Shown piece after piece: positions 26,879-36,914 of a stretch of DNA of 54,501 bases. The DNA comes from Bacteroidales bacterium. GTDB lineage: Bacteria > Bacteroidota > Bacteroidia > Bacteroidales > GWF2-38-335. The translations under genes and the position numbers were made by a program. Positions within the stretch are counted from its first letter, which is position 1. Every line of letters starts with the position of its first letter. The stretch covers positions 1 through 54,501 of the forward strand of contig JAFGXD010000009.1 in NCBI GenBank assembly GCA_016936815.1. Direction: 5' to 3'. The notes beneath the pieces are model-generated. The model was given only the letters and a program-made list of their open reading frames with translations. It had not been told where the DNA came from and did not search any database.

Positions 26879-29389
26879 TTAATAATCCCAACTCTTTTCT
26901 CGCTTATCGTAATGGTTAATTGAAAACTGAATTGCCGGTTTAGACATTTCCCTTGTAGATCCACCAAAAACAAAGTAAAATCCAAAACGAAATCTTTGTC
27001 GCTGAATGCGAATTGACTTTTCTAAACCAAAATAAAAATCGGCATAATGATATTCCAAACCGGGAATGTAGGTGTAGTTTCCTCCTGCCAAAGTGTAAAT
27101 CCTGAGTTTTTTAACAAAAGGAATATTGTTTACCAAAGCACCATTAAAGTGATGAACAAAATGAGCCTCAAAATATCTGTCTTTTATTAGCAAAGTGGTA
27201 TCTTGTAATTGGTTTTGCATTGGGGTAGAAAAAAACCACCTGTCGCTTTGAGGAAAAATTTTATAGTTTTCGTATTGCATTAACTTGGTATTAAGGAATT
27301 TACCGGCAGCAATTTTCCCTGTGCTGGTTCCCATTGTTCCAATTTTGAAGTCTTTTTGCATTCCGAATTCTATGTAATCGTAATTAACCTGACTATTAAA
27401 AATTTCCGGAATACCTTTATACCAGAACAGACTAAAAGTAGGCCAGCGACTTCCCAGAACAACCTTTCTGTATGGTTCGGTCATATATTTTTGGAAGGGG
27501 GTAAAACGAAATTCAAATTTTACAGAAACAAGGTTATAAGGGTCAAAAAGCCTTATTTGGTTATCTTCAATAAATAAATCGCTGAACCAACCAAATTTAT
27601 AACCTTCCAGAGAGCTATTTTGCTTAATATTTGCCGATGCGTACAAATACAAACCGTTAAGCAATTCTCTCGAATGTCCTAAACTCAAATACTTTGCATC
27701 AACCCAGTTTCTTCTGTCCATCATGCCGGTAAAAGATTCGTGAGGCTGAACAGCTTCAAACCTTCGTCCCAATTGAACCGAAATTCTGGCCTGTTTATAA
27801 GGATTGTACATATAATCGGTTCTAAAACTTCCTTTAATATCGGCATTTCTAAAGCCGTAGTTAAGAGCGGAATAGACGTAAAAGTATCTTTTATTCTTAA
27901 ATCTTTTAAACCATAAAATATCGGGGCCGATTCTATGTCCTCCCATAGCAAAAGGATTATAGAAACCCAAAATGCCCGAAAAATGAATATGTCTTTCTTT
28001 TTCTCTGTTGAAAAAACCTATTCCCCAGAGGCCAATATCTCCAAAAGTAATTTTGTTGTAGGCAGCATCAATAGAATCGAGATATTCTTTTTTGTTATGA
28101 GCAGCCTTTATGCTATCTTGAACAAATACAATTTTTTGTTCCTGTTCCGAGAGAGGCTCAGGTCTTATTTGTAGCCAGTAATTACTATCTCTTTCGTAGG
28201 CCTGTTCGGTGGTTACAGAAAGTTCGTTAGAAAAAAACTTTTTTGGAAATTCAACATCTAATAGAAAATTGTCGTATCGAATAATTGTTGAACCCGTAAA
28301 TAATCTCTTTCCTGCCTTAGAATTATAGTCGAATTCCTGTCGTGTTACCATCCAAAGTGTATCGTTTAATAGGTTGTATTCCTGTTGAATTCTAAAATCG
28401 TCGTAAAACAAAAGTCCCCCTTTTTCAAGAAGCAAATCAACTCTTCTAATGGCAAAAGAGCCGGCAACAATATCAATAGTTCCTTCGAAAGTTGAATTTC
28501 CCTTTTTTCTTGGAATTACCTTAATATGGTAAATCATATTATTGTTTTCGAACCAGGTTTTCTCTAGCTTAAATTTGTATGAGAGAATAGAAGCATTGTG
28601 CAAAGGAGAGATTAATGGTGTTTCAGTAAGTTTAGCAATTCTTATTAAGTTGGAGTAGAAATTTAGGCTTTCATCAGCCGACATAAAAAACAAATCGTTA
28701 ACCTGACCTCTTGTTTCGTATCCATCTCTTATTTCTTTCACTTTGTTAGGATATTGAAAATGTCTTGTCATCTGCATTTCAACCATATTCATACTTCTGG
28801 CAAGTTTCATCTGTTCCGATTTCACCTTTTGGGCCTGAGCTTTTGCTTCTTCTTCAGGATTAAGTATTGCAACATCTTCAGTTTCCTTTTCAATAATATT
28901 TTCTTCCTCCTTTTCGAGTTTTTTAAGCTCCTTTTCACTTATTAACTCCTTGGCTTTTAAGTAAATATTACAAGTGTAAGAATTAACTTGCGAGAAGTTT
29001 TTTTCACGGGCATCAATGGCCGATTTTATAATATCGTATGCAGGATCTCGTTTTCTAACTTTAACTTCAATTTCCTGCAATTCCTGAGAAGAAGGTTCCA
29101 TCCAAATATTTTGAACAATTCCCTTTTTGTAAACCACCACCGAAATAGTTTTTGTTGTAAACCCCATAGTAGAGAACACTATTTCGTAATCCCCCTCGTC
29201 GAGATTTAGAAAATACTTTCCCTGATTGTCGGTTGTAGTGCCGATTCCTGTATGCTTAACGTAAACATGGGCATAAGGAATGGGAGTATTATCGTTTGAA
29301 TAAACATAGCCCTTAAGAGATTGCGAAACCGAGCAAAAGGGAGTTAACACAAACAGAATAAATAAGATATAAGTTTTTTTCAGCCTCAA
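26879..29389 (-). CDS. DUF5686 and carboxypeptidase-like regulatory domain protein (outer membrane)
   Basis: A protein of 836 residues. A signal peptide (MRLKKTYILFILFVLTPFCSVSQ) is followed by a carboxypeptidase regulatory-like domain (residues about 24-110, LKGYVYSNDNTPIPYAHVYVKHTG). A charged coiled-coil insert lies near 155-205 (KELKKLEKEEENIIEK). The DUF5686 part follows, with a long set of beta strands that end in FGFYFVFGGSTREMSKPAIQFSINHYD. Such proteins are common in Bacteroidota and likely form an outer-membrane barrel; their role is not established. Upstream, CAAAGTTA at 29423-29430 reads TAACTTTG on the minus strand, a full -7 match without a good -33 box. Confidence 0.85.
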   Translation of the reverse strand: MRLKKTYILFILFVLTPFCSVSQSLKGYVYSNDNTPIPYAHVYVKHTGIGTTTDNQGKYFLNLDEGDYEIVFSTMGFTTKTISVVVYKKGIVQNIWMEPSSQELQEIEVKVRKRDPAYDIIKSAIDAREKNFSQVNSYTCNIYLKAKELISEKELKKLEKEEENIIEKETEDVAILNPEEEAKAQAQKVKSEQMKLARSMNMVEMQMTRHFQYPNKVKEIRDGYETRGQVNDLFFMSADESLNFYSNLIRIAKLTETPLISPLHNASILSYKFKLEKTWFENNNMIYHIKVIPRKKGNSTFEGTIDIVAGSFAIRRVDLLLEKGGLLFYDDFRIQQEYNLLNDTLWMVTRQEFDYNSKAGKRLFTGSTIIRYDNFLLDVEFPKKFFSNELSVTTEQAYERDSNYWLQIRPEPLSEQEQKIVFVQDSIKAAHNKKEYLDSIDAAYNKITFGDIGLWGIGFFNREKERHIHFSGILGFYNPFAMGGHRIGPDILWFKRFKNKRYFYVYSALNYGFRNADIKGSFRTDYMYNPYKQARISVQLGRRFEAVQPHESFTGMMDRRNWVDAKYLSLGHSRELLNGLYLYASANIKQNSSLEGYKFGWFSDLFIEDNQIRLFDPYNLVSVKFEFRFTPFQKYMTEPYRKVVLGSRWPTFSLFWYKGIPEIFNSQVNYDYIEFGMQKDFKIGTMGTSTGKIAAGKFLNTKLMQYENYKIFPQSDRWFFSTPMQNQLQDTTLLIKDRYFEAHFVHHFNGALVNNIPFVKKLRIYTLAGGNYTYIPGLEYHYADFYFGLEKSIRIQRQRFRFGFYFVFGGSTREMSKPAIQFSINHYDKREKSWDY

Positions 29390-29519
29390 AAATTATCGTT
29401 TTACCAATAAATCAAATTTTGCCAAAGTTAGTTTTTAGAACAATAATTTACTATACCGGTTGTATAAAAATCATCACAAATAAAAAAATTCCTAACTTGC
29501 CGAGAATTACAAAAACGGG

Positions 29520-30734
29520 ATGTACGAAAAATATTATAAAATACTTGAAATAAACCCCGGAGCCACTAAAGAGGAAATAAAAAAATCTTACAGGCGGTTA
29601 GTAAAAAAATATCATCCCGATGTTAGCAAATTGCCAGATTCTCACGAGAAATTTATTGCCGTCTCCGAAGCTTATGAAATGCTTCTTCAGCAAGGAAAAT
29701 CGTTAGCAGAACTAAACAGAGAGGCAAAAGAAGAATATTTCAGAGAAGTAAGAGAAAGAGCCAGAAAGCGAGCCGAAGCACAAAAGGAGAAACTTCGGCA
29801 AGAGATGGAAGAATACAAGAAAAGTGGTCTTTACGATGTTATTTTACTCTTAAAATACGGATTCAGCTTATTTATTCCTTTATTGGGAATTTCCCTAATT
29901 ACTGCAATGGTTTTGGAAGGTGTTAACCATGGAAATCAGGCATTTTTAAGGTTTGTACCTGTTGGAGTGCTGGGAGGTTTTTTGTTGGGTTATGTGCTTA
30001 TAAAAAGAAAAACTTGGTTTAAACAAGATAAGTTTTACTTTACCGGAAAATTGTTATTCAATAAGTTAAAACTGAGAAAAATAACAACTGCAGCACAATG
30101 CTACTACAACAAAAATCGTAATGCAAATTCAAAACCTTACAAAATTACAATGGTAAAGGTAAAGAGCATAAGATTAAGCAGACAAGGCCCCCTTTCAGGA
30201 AATGTAGAATATAAAAGAATTTACAGAACAATTGAAATTCCAAGAAGTTTAAGAGCCTATAGAATACACATTATTGTTTCATTTATTAAAGTATTTACAA
30301 TAACTGCGGCATTAATTTTTCTTCCATTCGACAGCTTTTTATGGAGATTTATTATTGGAACACTTTTGGCAGGAGGAATTTCTGTTCTCATTAATTTTTT
30401 GACAAAAACATCAGGCAGAACAGATTACATAATGAGCAAAGGAATGGTTTTTAAAATATTGTTATGGTTAAATTTGTTAATCTTAAGTTCTGAAATAAGT
30501 ATAAGTCAATATTTCTCTGACACCTATTACACATATATTACCGTCTTTTTATTAATTTTTTTCGATGCAGTAATAGAGTCATTATTGGATGCCATACCTT
30601 ACAGATTTGCTCAAAAAACAGCCTTTGGAGAGCCTCCTCAAGTTTCTGTTTTAAAAGAAAAAGGATTTAGACCATTTCTTAATGCACCAATAATTACAAC
30701 AATTTACCCATTTATAAAGTGGGTTTTTGGCTAA
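29520..30734 (+). CDS. J-domain membrane protein
   Basis: A protein of 404 residues. Residues 1-65 form a J domain (YYKILEINPGATKEEIKKSYRRLVKKYHPDVSKL) with the HPD motif that stimulates DnaK ATPase. A charged helix (about 70-105, EEYFREVRERARKRAEAQKEKL) leads to a membrane region with two segments near 110-165. Two more hydrophobic regions lie near 245-295 and 310-350. No zinc-finger or C-terminal substrate domain of classical DnaJ is present. It is therefore a specialised J protein that would bring DnaK to the membrane. The segments between are basic and soluble. The target is unknown. It stands alone, divergent from the DUF5686 gene. Confidence 0.85.
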   Translation: MYEKYYKILEINPGATKEEIKKSYRRLVKKYHPDVSKLPDSHEKFIAVSEAYEMLLQQGKSLAELNREAKEEYFREVRERARKRAEAQKEKLRQEMEEYKKSGLYDVILLLKYGFSLFIPLLGISLITAMVLEGVNHGNQAFLRFVPVGVLGGFLLGYVLIKRKTWFKQDKFYFTGKLLFNKLKLRKITTAAQCYYNKNRNANSKPYKITMVKVKSIRLSRQGPLSGNVEYKRIYRTIEIPRSLRAYRIHIIVSFIKVFTITAALIFLPFDSFLWRFIIGTLLAGGISVLINFLTKTSGRTDYIMSKGMVFKILLWLNLLILSSEISISQYFSDTYYTYITVFLLIFFDAVIESLLDAIPYRFAQKTAFGEPPQVSVLKEKGFRPFLNAPIITTIYPFIKWVFG

Positions 30735-30793
30735 TTGAAGTTTTGTTCCAAGATATTTTTAGCAATATTGTTAAAAAGTATTGAAAAAGAAAA

Positions 30794-30824
30794 TTTAATC
30801 TTTATAGAAAACATACTACTTTTA
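30794..30824 (+). promoter_or_regulatory. Candidate promoter of purS
   Basis: TTTA at 30794-30797, 19 bp, then TACTTTTA at 30817-30824. Each box has one mismatch to the consensus, and the spacing is ideal. Confidence 0.3.
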
Positions 30825-30858
30825 GGCGGAAAAATTAATAACAATTAACACATAAGAT

Positions 30859-31110
30859 ATGAAATTTTTTGCAGAAATAAACGTAATGCCCCTTAAGGCA
30901 CTACTTGATCCACAAGGGAAAGCAGTAAATAACAGCATGCACAACATTGGTTTTACAAGCGTTGAAAATGTTAGAATTGGCAAGCACATAACTTTTGAAA
31001 TTGAAGCCGAAAGTAAGAAGCAAGCTGAAGAAAAGGTTGAACAAGCGTGTAAAAAAATACTTTCCAATCAAATAATGGAAAGTTACGAGTTTGCTGTAAA
31101 GGTAATATAA
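30859..31110 (+). CDS. purS: Phosphoribosylformylglycinamidine synthase subunit PurS
   Basis: A protein of 83 residues, the normal PurS size. The family signature is LKALLDPQGKAVNNSMHNIGFTSVENVRIGKHITFEIEA, and the C-terminus KKILSNQIMESYEFAVKVI matches the NxIxExY ending. PurS bridges PurQ and small PurL in the FGAM synthase step of purine synthesis. No purQ or purL is adjacent, although the three usually lie together. Some Bacteroidota have a large PurL that needs no PurS, so a single purS raises the question of its partner. It has its own terminator. Confidence 0.85.
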   Translation: MKFFAEINVMPLKALLDPQGKAVNNSMHNIGFTSVENVRIGKHITFEIEAESKKQAEEKVEQACKKILSNQIMESYEFAVKVI

Positions 31111-31130
31111 TAATAAAAAATAGATTGAAA

Positions 31131-31162
31131 TAAGCGTGGCAAAGGCTACGCTTTTGTTTTTT
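31131..31162 (+). terminator. Terminator of purS
   Basis: AAGCGTGGC (31132-31140) pairs with GCTACGCTT (31145-31153) around AAAG, one G-T pair, followed by TTGTTTTTTT. It is a strong intrinsic terminator. The TTTG of its T-rich tail also serves as a possible -33 box for the next gene. Confidence 0.85.
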
Positions 31163-31181
31163 TATAAATAATGTATATTTT
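31153..31181 (+). promoter_or_regulatory. Candidate promoter of the secreted esterase gene
   Basis: TTTG at 31153-31156, 17 bp, then TATATTTT at 31174-31181 (last base differs from the consensus). It overlaps the tail of the purS terminator. The leader would be about 35 nt. Confidence 0.35.
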
Positions 31182-31220
31182 TACCTCAACCAATTTAAGA
31201 AAAACTAAAACCTCAAGAAA

Positions 31221-32342
31221 ATGAAAAAACTATTGCTTCTATTTTTTGTAACATTAATTGTTTTATCAAATGCACAAACAACAAAAAATTTTGTTTGGGA
31301 TGGCACAAACAGAGAGTATATTGAATATGTTCCCGCCATTTATGACGGCACAGAAGCTGTTCCATTAGTAGTTTGTCTGCATGGTTTGGGAGACAACATG
31401 ACAAACTTTTCGGGAATAGGAATGCATACCTTAGCAAATTCAGAAAATTTTATTGTACTTACACCTCAGGCATTAATTGCTTATTATGGAACATATGAGT
31501 TTGGAACTGCGTGGAACTCGGGGGCTAGCTATTTGGGAATAGTACTAAATTCATCTGTTGACGATCTTGGATTTTTCAATGCAATGATTGACAGCACTAT
31601 GGCGTTATACAATATTGATCCAAACAGGATTTATTTTACCGGCTTTAGTATGGGAGGTTTTATGTGTCAGAGAGTTGCTGCGGAAATGAATTCAAGGGTA
31701 GCAGCTATAGCCTCAGTGGCCGGGACAATAGGCAACGCAATGACAGCCATTCCGCCTGCATCAATGCCGGTATTACATTGCCATGGAACAGCCGACACTC
31801 AGGTTCCTTACGAAGATAACAATTATGGAAACGATGCAGAAGAACTTATAAACTATTGGGTAACATTTAACAATTGCGATACAGAACCAATAATTGACAC
31901 CCTTCCCAATAATGTAGCCGATGGGATTACTGTAATAAAATATTTGTACGACAATGGAGATTATTCAACAGACGTGGAGTTTTACAAAGCTGTTGGTGCC
32001 GATCATCAATGGTTATATCCACCGACAAATGATATGAGTTATACAATTGCTATTTGGGAATTTTTCTCAAGACACAGCAAAGAACCGTTTGTAAATACTG
32101 AAGATATTAAATTAATAGAAAACGGAATAATTTTTCCTAACCCTGCCAACGATTATTTGCAAATAAACAGTGGAATTTACAAAAAATATGAAATATTAAG
32201 TCTTGAAGGAAAACTAATAATTTCAGGTGATATAAACAAAAACACGGACTTAGATGTTTCTTTCCTGGACAATGGTTGTTATTTCATAAAATTAACAAAC
32301 GATATTAATAGTATTACTGAAAAGATTATTATTTCCAGATAA
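31221..32342 (+). CDS. Secreted PHB-depolymerase-like esterase with T9SS sorting domain
   Basis: A protein of 373 residues with a signal peptide (to about residue 18). The alpha/beta hydrolase domain has the oxyanion region VVCLHGLGDN (about 50-59), the nucleophile Ser143 in GFSMGG, a likely acid Asp192 in HGTADTQVPY and a likely His262 in GADHQW. The order and spacing match the LpqC/poly(3-hydroxybutyrate) depolymerase and feruloyl esterase family. The C-terminus (about 303-373, IIFPNPANDYLQINS, then CYFIKLTNDIN and TEKIIISR) is a type A T9SS sorting domain, so the enzyme acts outside the cell. Polymer, ester or peptide substrate cannot be told apart from sequence. Confidence 0.88.
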   Translation: MKKLLLLFFVTLIVLSNAQTTKNFVWDGTNREYIEYVPAIYDGTEAVPLVVCLHGLGDNMTNFSGIGMHTLANSENFIVLTPQALIAYYGTYEFGTAWNSGASYLGIVLNSSVDDLGFFNAMIDSTMALYNIDPNRIYFTGFSMGGFMCQRVAAEMNSRVAAIASVAGTIGNAMTAIPPASMPVLHCHGTADTQVPYEDNNYGNDAEELINYWVTFNNCDTEPIIDTLPNNVADGITVIKYLYDNGDYSTDVEFYKAVGADHQWLYPPTNDMSYTIAIWEFFSRHSKEPFVNTEDIKLIENGIIFPNPANDYLQINSGIYKKYEILSLEGKLIISGDINKNTDLDVSFLDNGCYFIKLTNDINSITEKIIISR

Positions 32343-32393
32343 AACAGCAATAAATAGCAAGCAAAAGAATAATCAATAAAAAAAAATACAGAA

Positions 32394-33110
32394 ATGGATA
32401 ATATTCAAGAAGAAGAAAGAATTCAAAAAGCATTCAGGGAGAAAGACTGGGCCGAGATAAAAGGGCATAACTCCTGGCAACTTTTCAAAATAATGGCTGA
32501 ATTTGTTGAAGGATTTGATAAACTAGCAAAAATTGGTCCTTGCGTATCAATTTTTGGTTCAGCCAGAACTCAACCTGAAAATAAGTATTACAAACTTGCC
32601 GAGGAAATTGCACAAAAACTAACAAAACTTGGTTATGGAGTAATTACCGGCGGAGGTCCCGGAATAATGGAGGCCGGCAACAAAGGAGCAAAAGAAGGCG
32701 GCGGAAATTCAGTTGGAGTAAATATTGTTCTTGAATTCGAACAAGAACCAAATGCCTACATTGATCAGGATAAACTAATAAATTTCGACTATTTCTTTGT
32801 TAGGAAAGTAATGTTTACAAAATTCTCGCAAGGTTTTATTGTTTTGCCCGGCGGATTTGGAACATTTGATGAATTGTTTGGTGCAATTACCTTAATTCAA
32901 ACCGGAAAAATAGCGAAATTTCCAATAGTTTTAGTTGGTGTAGATTATTGGACTGATTTATGGAAATGGGTTAAGAATAACGTGTTGGAAAAAGAAAAAA
33001 ATATTTCACCTGCCGATTTAGATTTGGTAAAAATAGTTGACAAAGCCGAAGAAGCAGTTGAAATAATTGATAAATTTTACTCAAAATACGTTCATAAACC
33101 AAATTTCTAA
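32394..33110 (+). CDS. LOG family protein (TIGR00730 type)
   Basis: A protein of 238 residues. It has the Rossmann-like fold of the LOG family: VSIFGSARTQPENKYYKLAEEIAQKL near the N-terminus, GYGVITGGGPGIMEAGNKGAKEGGG and the signature LPGGFGTFDELFGAITLIQTGK. The PGGxGTxxE motif and the GGGPGxMxA motif form the nucleotide site in phosphoribohydrolases that split nucleoside 5'-monophosphates into base and ribose 5-phosphate. Many of these are annotated as lysine decarboxylases by mistake. The precise nucleotide is not clear. A terminator follows the stop. Confidence 0.9.
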   Translation: MDNIQEEERIQKAFREKDWAEIKGHNSWQLFKIMAEFVEGFDKLAKIGPCVSIFGSARTQPENKYYKLAEEIAQKLTKLGYGVITGGGPGIMEAGNKGAKEGGGNSVGVNIVLEFEQEPNAYIDQDKLINFDYFFVRKVMFTKFSQGFIVLPGGFGTFDELFGAITLIQTGKIAKFPIVLVGVDYWTDLWKWVKNNVLEKEKNISPADLDLVKIVDKAEEAVEIIDKFYSKYVHKPNF

Positions 33111-33130
33111 AAAAAAACATTAGCATTAAT

Positions 33131-33174
33131 AATCCCGTCAAGAAATAGAAAACAAACTCTTGTCGGGATTTTTT
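33131..33174 (+). terminator. Terminator of the LOG family gene
   Basis: AATCCCGTCAAG (33131-33142) pairs with CTTGTCGGGATT (33159-33170), with one T-T mismatch, followed by a run of T. The stem shares the TCCCG/CGGGA core with the hairpin before greA. Confidence 0.75.
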
Positions 33175-33270
33175 AGTTATTGACAAAAAATAATACAAGT
33201 ATAAACATCTGAATTACATTACAATAACAAATTTTTAACAAAAGTTATTAACAATTGTTAATAATTTACG

Positions 33271-33278
33271 TATATTTG
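33271..33278 (+). promoter_or_regulatory. Candidate -7 box of the SPOR-like protein gene
   Basis: TATATTTG matches TAnnTTTG fully. No clear TTTG lies at the right distance upstream. The leader to the ATG at 33335 would be about 50 nt. Confidence 0.35.
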
Positions 33279-33334
33279 ATAGATTTTTTAAGTTTATGTT
33301 TTAATTTTGAACCGGTTAGAAAAAACTATTTTGT

Positions 33335-34708
<1,374 letters not shown>

Positions 34709-34756
34709 ATCAAACTTTTTTCCTAACTTTACGTACAAAACTTCAAGCAAAAAATA

Positions 34757-36136
34757 ATGAAGTATAATTTCGTCATAACTGTTATTGTTTTACTACTGAG
34801 TTTATCTTTTAGAGGCTTAGCCCAGCAGGATACCGTTAAATCCGATACAGCCACATTGGAACCGGATTTCCGATATCTTTTAATGGATGATGAAACAGAA
34901 GTTGAGTACCCTGTTTTTAAACCCGTTATAGGCTTAGGTTACGGAATTATTACTTTTAGAGGAGACGTTAACGATATTTATAATGGCAGTCCAATGGTTG
35001 GTAGAACCGCTTTTAATTTCTCTGTTGCAAGAAGGCTTAGTAAAAATGTAAACGTCAACTTTCAAGGAATTAATGGGAAACTTACAGGAAATGAAAGGGG
35101 GCCAGATAGATATCTAAATTTTAAAACCGATTTTCTTAATATTGGAGTTAATTTCGAATACAATTTCAGACATCTAATTATAAAACCTACTCCTGTAATA
35201 CCATTTTTAAGTCTGGGACTTGAGTCTTTTTCCTTCAACTCAAAAGCAGACATGTACGATGCCAACGGTAATTTATATCATTTTTGGTCGGACGGCTCTA
35301 TAAGAAATATTGCCGAAAACCCTCTTACAGCTCATACAAGTACAATTTTGCAGAGAGACTATAATTACGAAACTGATGTGCGCGAGCTAGATCTTGACGG
35401 ATTGGGAAAATATAACCAAACGGCCTTTGGCTTACCAATTAGTCTTGGTGCCGACATGAAAGTAACCGACAGAGTTAGTATTCGCATGGCAGTTACGTAT
35501 CATATGTTATTTAACGATTTGATTGACAATGTTAGTGAAGTTGGAACAGGAATACGGCAAGGGAATAGTGCTAACGACAAATTTTGGTATTCCCATGTTT
35601 CATTAAGACTTGATTTATTTTCTCCACCAAAAATGACAATCCTAGACATTCATTATCAAGGAATTGATTTTATTGCTCTCGATTTAGAGGATGAAGACAA
35701 CGATCATGTTAGAGACATAGATGATAATTGTCCCGGAACACCACCCGGCATTAAAGTAACTGATAAAGGTTGTCCAATAGACACCGACAACGACGGAATT
35801 CCTGATTATTTAGATCTTGAAAAGAATTCCGCTCCCAAGGCAATTGTAAATACAAAAGGAGTTACAATGACCGATGATGAAATAATAGCATTAGGAAGTC
35901 GCCCCGGAGTTTTAAGGTCTGAAATGTACGACTATTACCCAAGCATGAGAGGTACAAAGGGCTTTATTACATTCTATCTGGAAATACCGGAAAAATTCAA
36001 ACATCTTGATATAAATGATAATGAAAGAGTAGATTTAGATGAATTAATGCAGGCAATTGATGATTTCTTCGACATGAAATCGAAATTAAGCCTTGAAGAA
36101 ATATACGAACTAAACGACTTCTTCTTTGACCAATAA
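34757..36136 (+). CDS. Outer-membrane barrel-like protein with calcium-binding repeats
   Basis: A protein of 459 residues with a signal peptide (MKYNFVITVIVLLLSLSFRGLAQ). Residues about 50-310 are strand-rich with alternating aromatic residues (VIGLGYGIITFRGDVND, YLNFKTDFLNIGVNFEYNF, VSLRLDLFSPP), like an eight-strand barrel. Residues about 315-350 carry thrombospondin type 3-like repeats (DEDNDHVRDIDDNCPGT and DTDNDGIPDYLDLE), which bind calcium. The end (about 415-459) has an EF-hand-like loop (DINDNERVDLDELMQAI). OmpA proteins have a peptidoglycan-binding domain after such repeats, but here that domain is absent. The gene follows the SPOR-like protein by 48 bp. Function is unknown. Confidence 0.75.
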   Translation: MKYNFVITVIVLLLSLSFRGLAQQDTVKSDTATLEPDFRYLLMDDETEVEYPVFKPVIGLGYGIITFRGDVNDIYNGSPMVGRTAFNFSVARRLSKNVNVNFQGINGKLTGNERGPDRYLNFKTDFLNIGVNFEYNFRHLIIKPTPVIPFLSLGLESFSFNSKADMYDANGNLYHFWSDGSIRNIAENPLTAHTSTILQRDYNYETDVRELDLDGLGKYNQTAFGLPISLGADMKVTDRVSIRMAVTYHMLFNDLIDNVSEVGTGIRQGNSANDKFWYSHVSLRLDLFSPPKMTILDIHYQGIDFIALDLEDEDNDHVRDIDDNCPGTPPGIKVTDKGCPIDTDNDGIPDYLDLEKNSAPKAIVNTKGVTMTDDEIIALGSRPGVLRSEMYDYYPSMRGTKGFITFYLEIPEKFKHLDINDNERVDLDELMQAIDDFFDMKSKLSLEEIYELNDFFFDQ

Positions 36137-36166
36137 TTTCAGGCAAAAAATAGACCAATAGATATA

Positions 36167-36859
36167 ATGAATATTGTAATTACCGGAGCCGGAAAAGGAA
36201 TAGGTTTTGAATTAGCCAAATTGTTTGCAAATAATTCCAACAATAAAATTGTAGCTATTTCAAGAGACATTTCAAAATTAACCAATCTTAAAATAGAAGG
36301 CAAATTGTTTCCCGTTTCCTATAATCTTGAAAACTTATTACATGGGGATTTACAATTAATAGAACGTATTAACTTATTAATTGGCAATATAGACATCTTA
36401 ATAAATAATGCAGGATTGCTAATAAAAGAGGATTTTGAAAACATAAATATTGTAGAAGCGAGAAGAATTTTTGATATTAATTATTTCGTTCCTGCTATAC
36501 TTATTAAAGAATTACTCCCATTTTTTTCAAAAGAAGGCAAGCCACATATAGTTAATATTGGAAGTATGGGCGGCTTTCAGGGAAGTTCAAAATTTAAAGG
36601 ATTATCGATTTACAGTTCAAGCAAATCTGCAATTGCTGCTTTATCAGAATGTCTAGCTGAAGAGCTGAAAGAAACCGGCATTTCTTGCAATTGTCTGGCT
36701 TTAGGTTCGGCACAAACCGAAATGTTTAACACAGCCTTTCCGGGATTAAAAGCCTCGTGCCAAGCAGCAGATATGGCAGCAGAAATACTTAAATTCTCTT
36801 TAGAAGGACATTTAAATAACAATGGAAAAGTTATTCCCATGGTATTTGGTGATTTTTAA
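36167..36859 (+). CDS. Short-chain dehydrogenase/reductase
   Basis: A protein of 230 residues. The nucleotide-binding motif TGAGKGIGFELAKLF lies at residues 5-19, NNAG at about 80-83, the catalytic Ser near IVNIGSMGG and the catalytic Tyr-x-x-x-Lys as YSSSKSA. This is the complete classical SDR active site. It is about 20 residues shorter than most. The substrate cannot be deduced. The gene follows the barrel protein by 30 bp and precedes the AddB-like gene by 55 bp. Confidence 0.92.
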   Translation: MNIVITGAGKGIGFELAKLFANNSNNKIVAISRDISKLTNLKIEGKLFPVSYNLENLLHGDLQLIERINLLIGNIDILINNAGLLIKEDFENINIVEARRIFDINYFVPAILIKELLPFFSKEGKPHIVNIGSMGGFQGSSKFKGLSIYSSSKSAIAALSECLAEELKETGISCNCLALGSAQTEMFNTAFPGLKASCQAADMAAEILKFSLEGHLNNNGKVIPMVFGDF

Positions 36860-36902
36860 AGGTAATCTTAAATAATCTCAAGCAAGATTAGTAGAAATAT
36901 CC

Positions 36903-36910
36903 TATATTCG
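36903..36910 (+). promoter_or_regulatory. Candidate -7 box of the AddB-like gene
   Basis: TATATTCG has one mismatch to TAnnTTTG and ends 4 bp before the ATG at 36915, so the transcript could lack a leader. There is no clear -33 box. Confidence 0.25.
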
Positions 36911-36914
36911 CATT

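Noticed and set aside
26868-26985. Longer nth reading from 26985
   Set aside because: It runs into the end of the upstream DUF5686 gene; the family start is the ATG at 26868.
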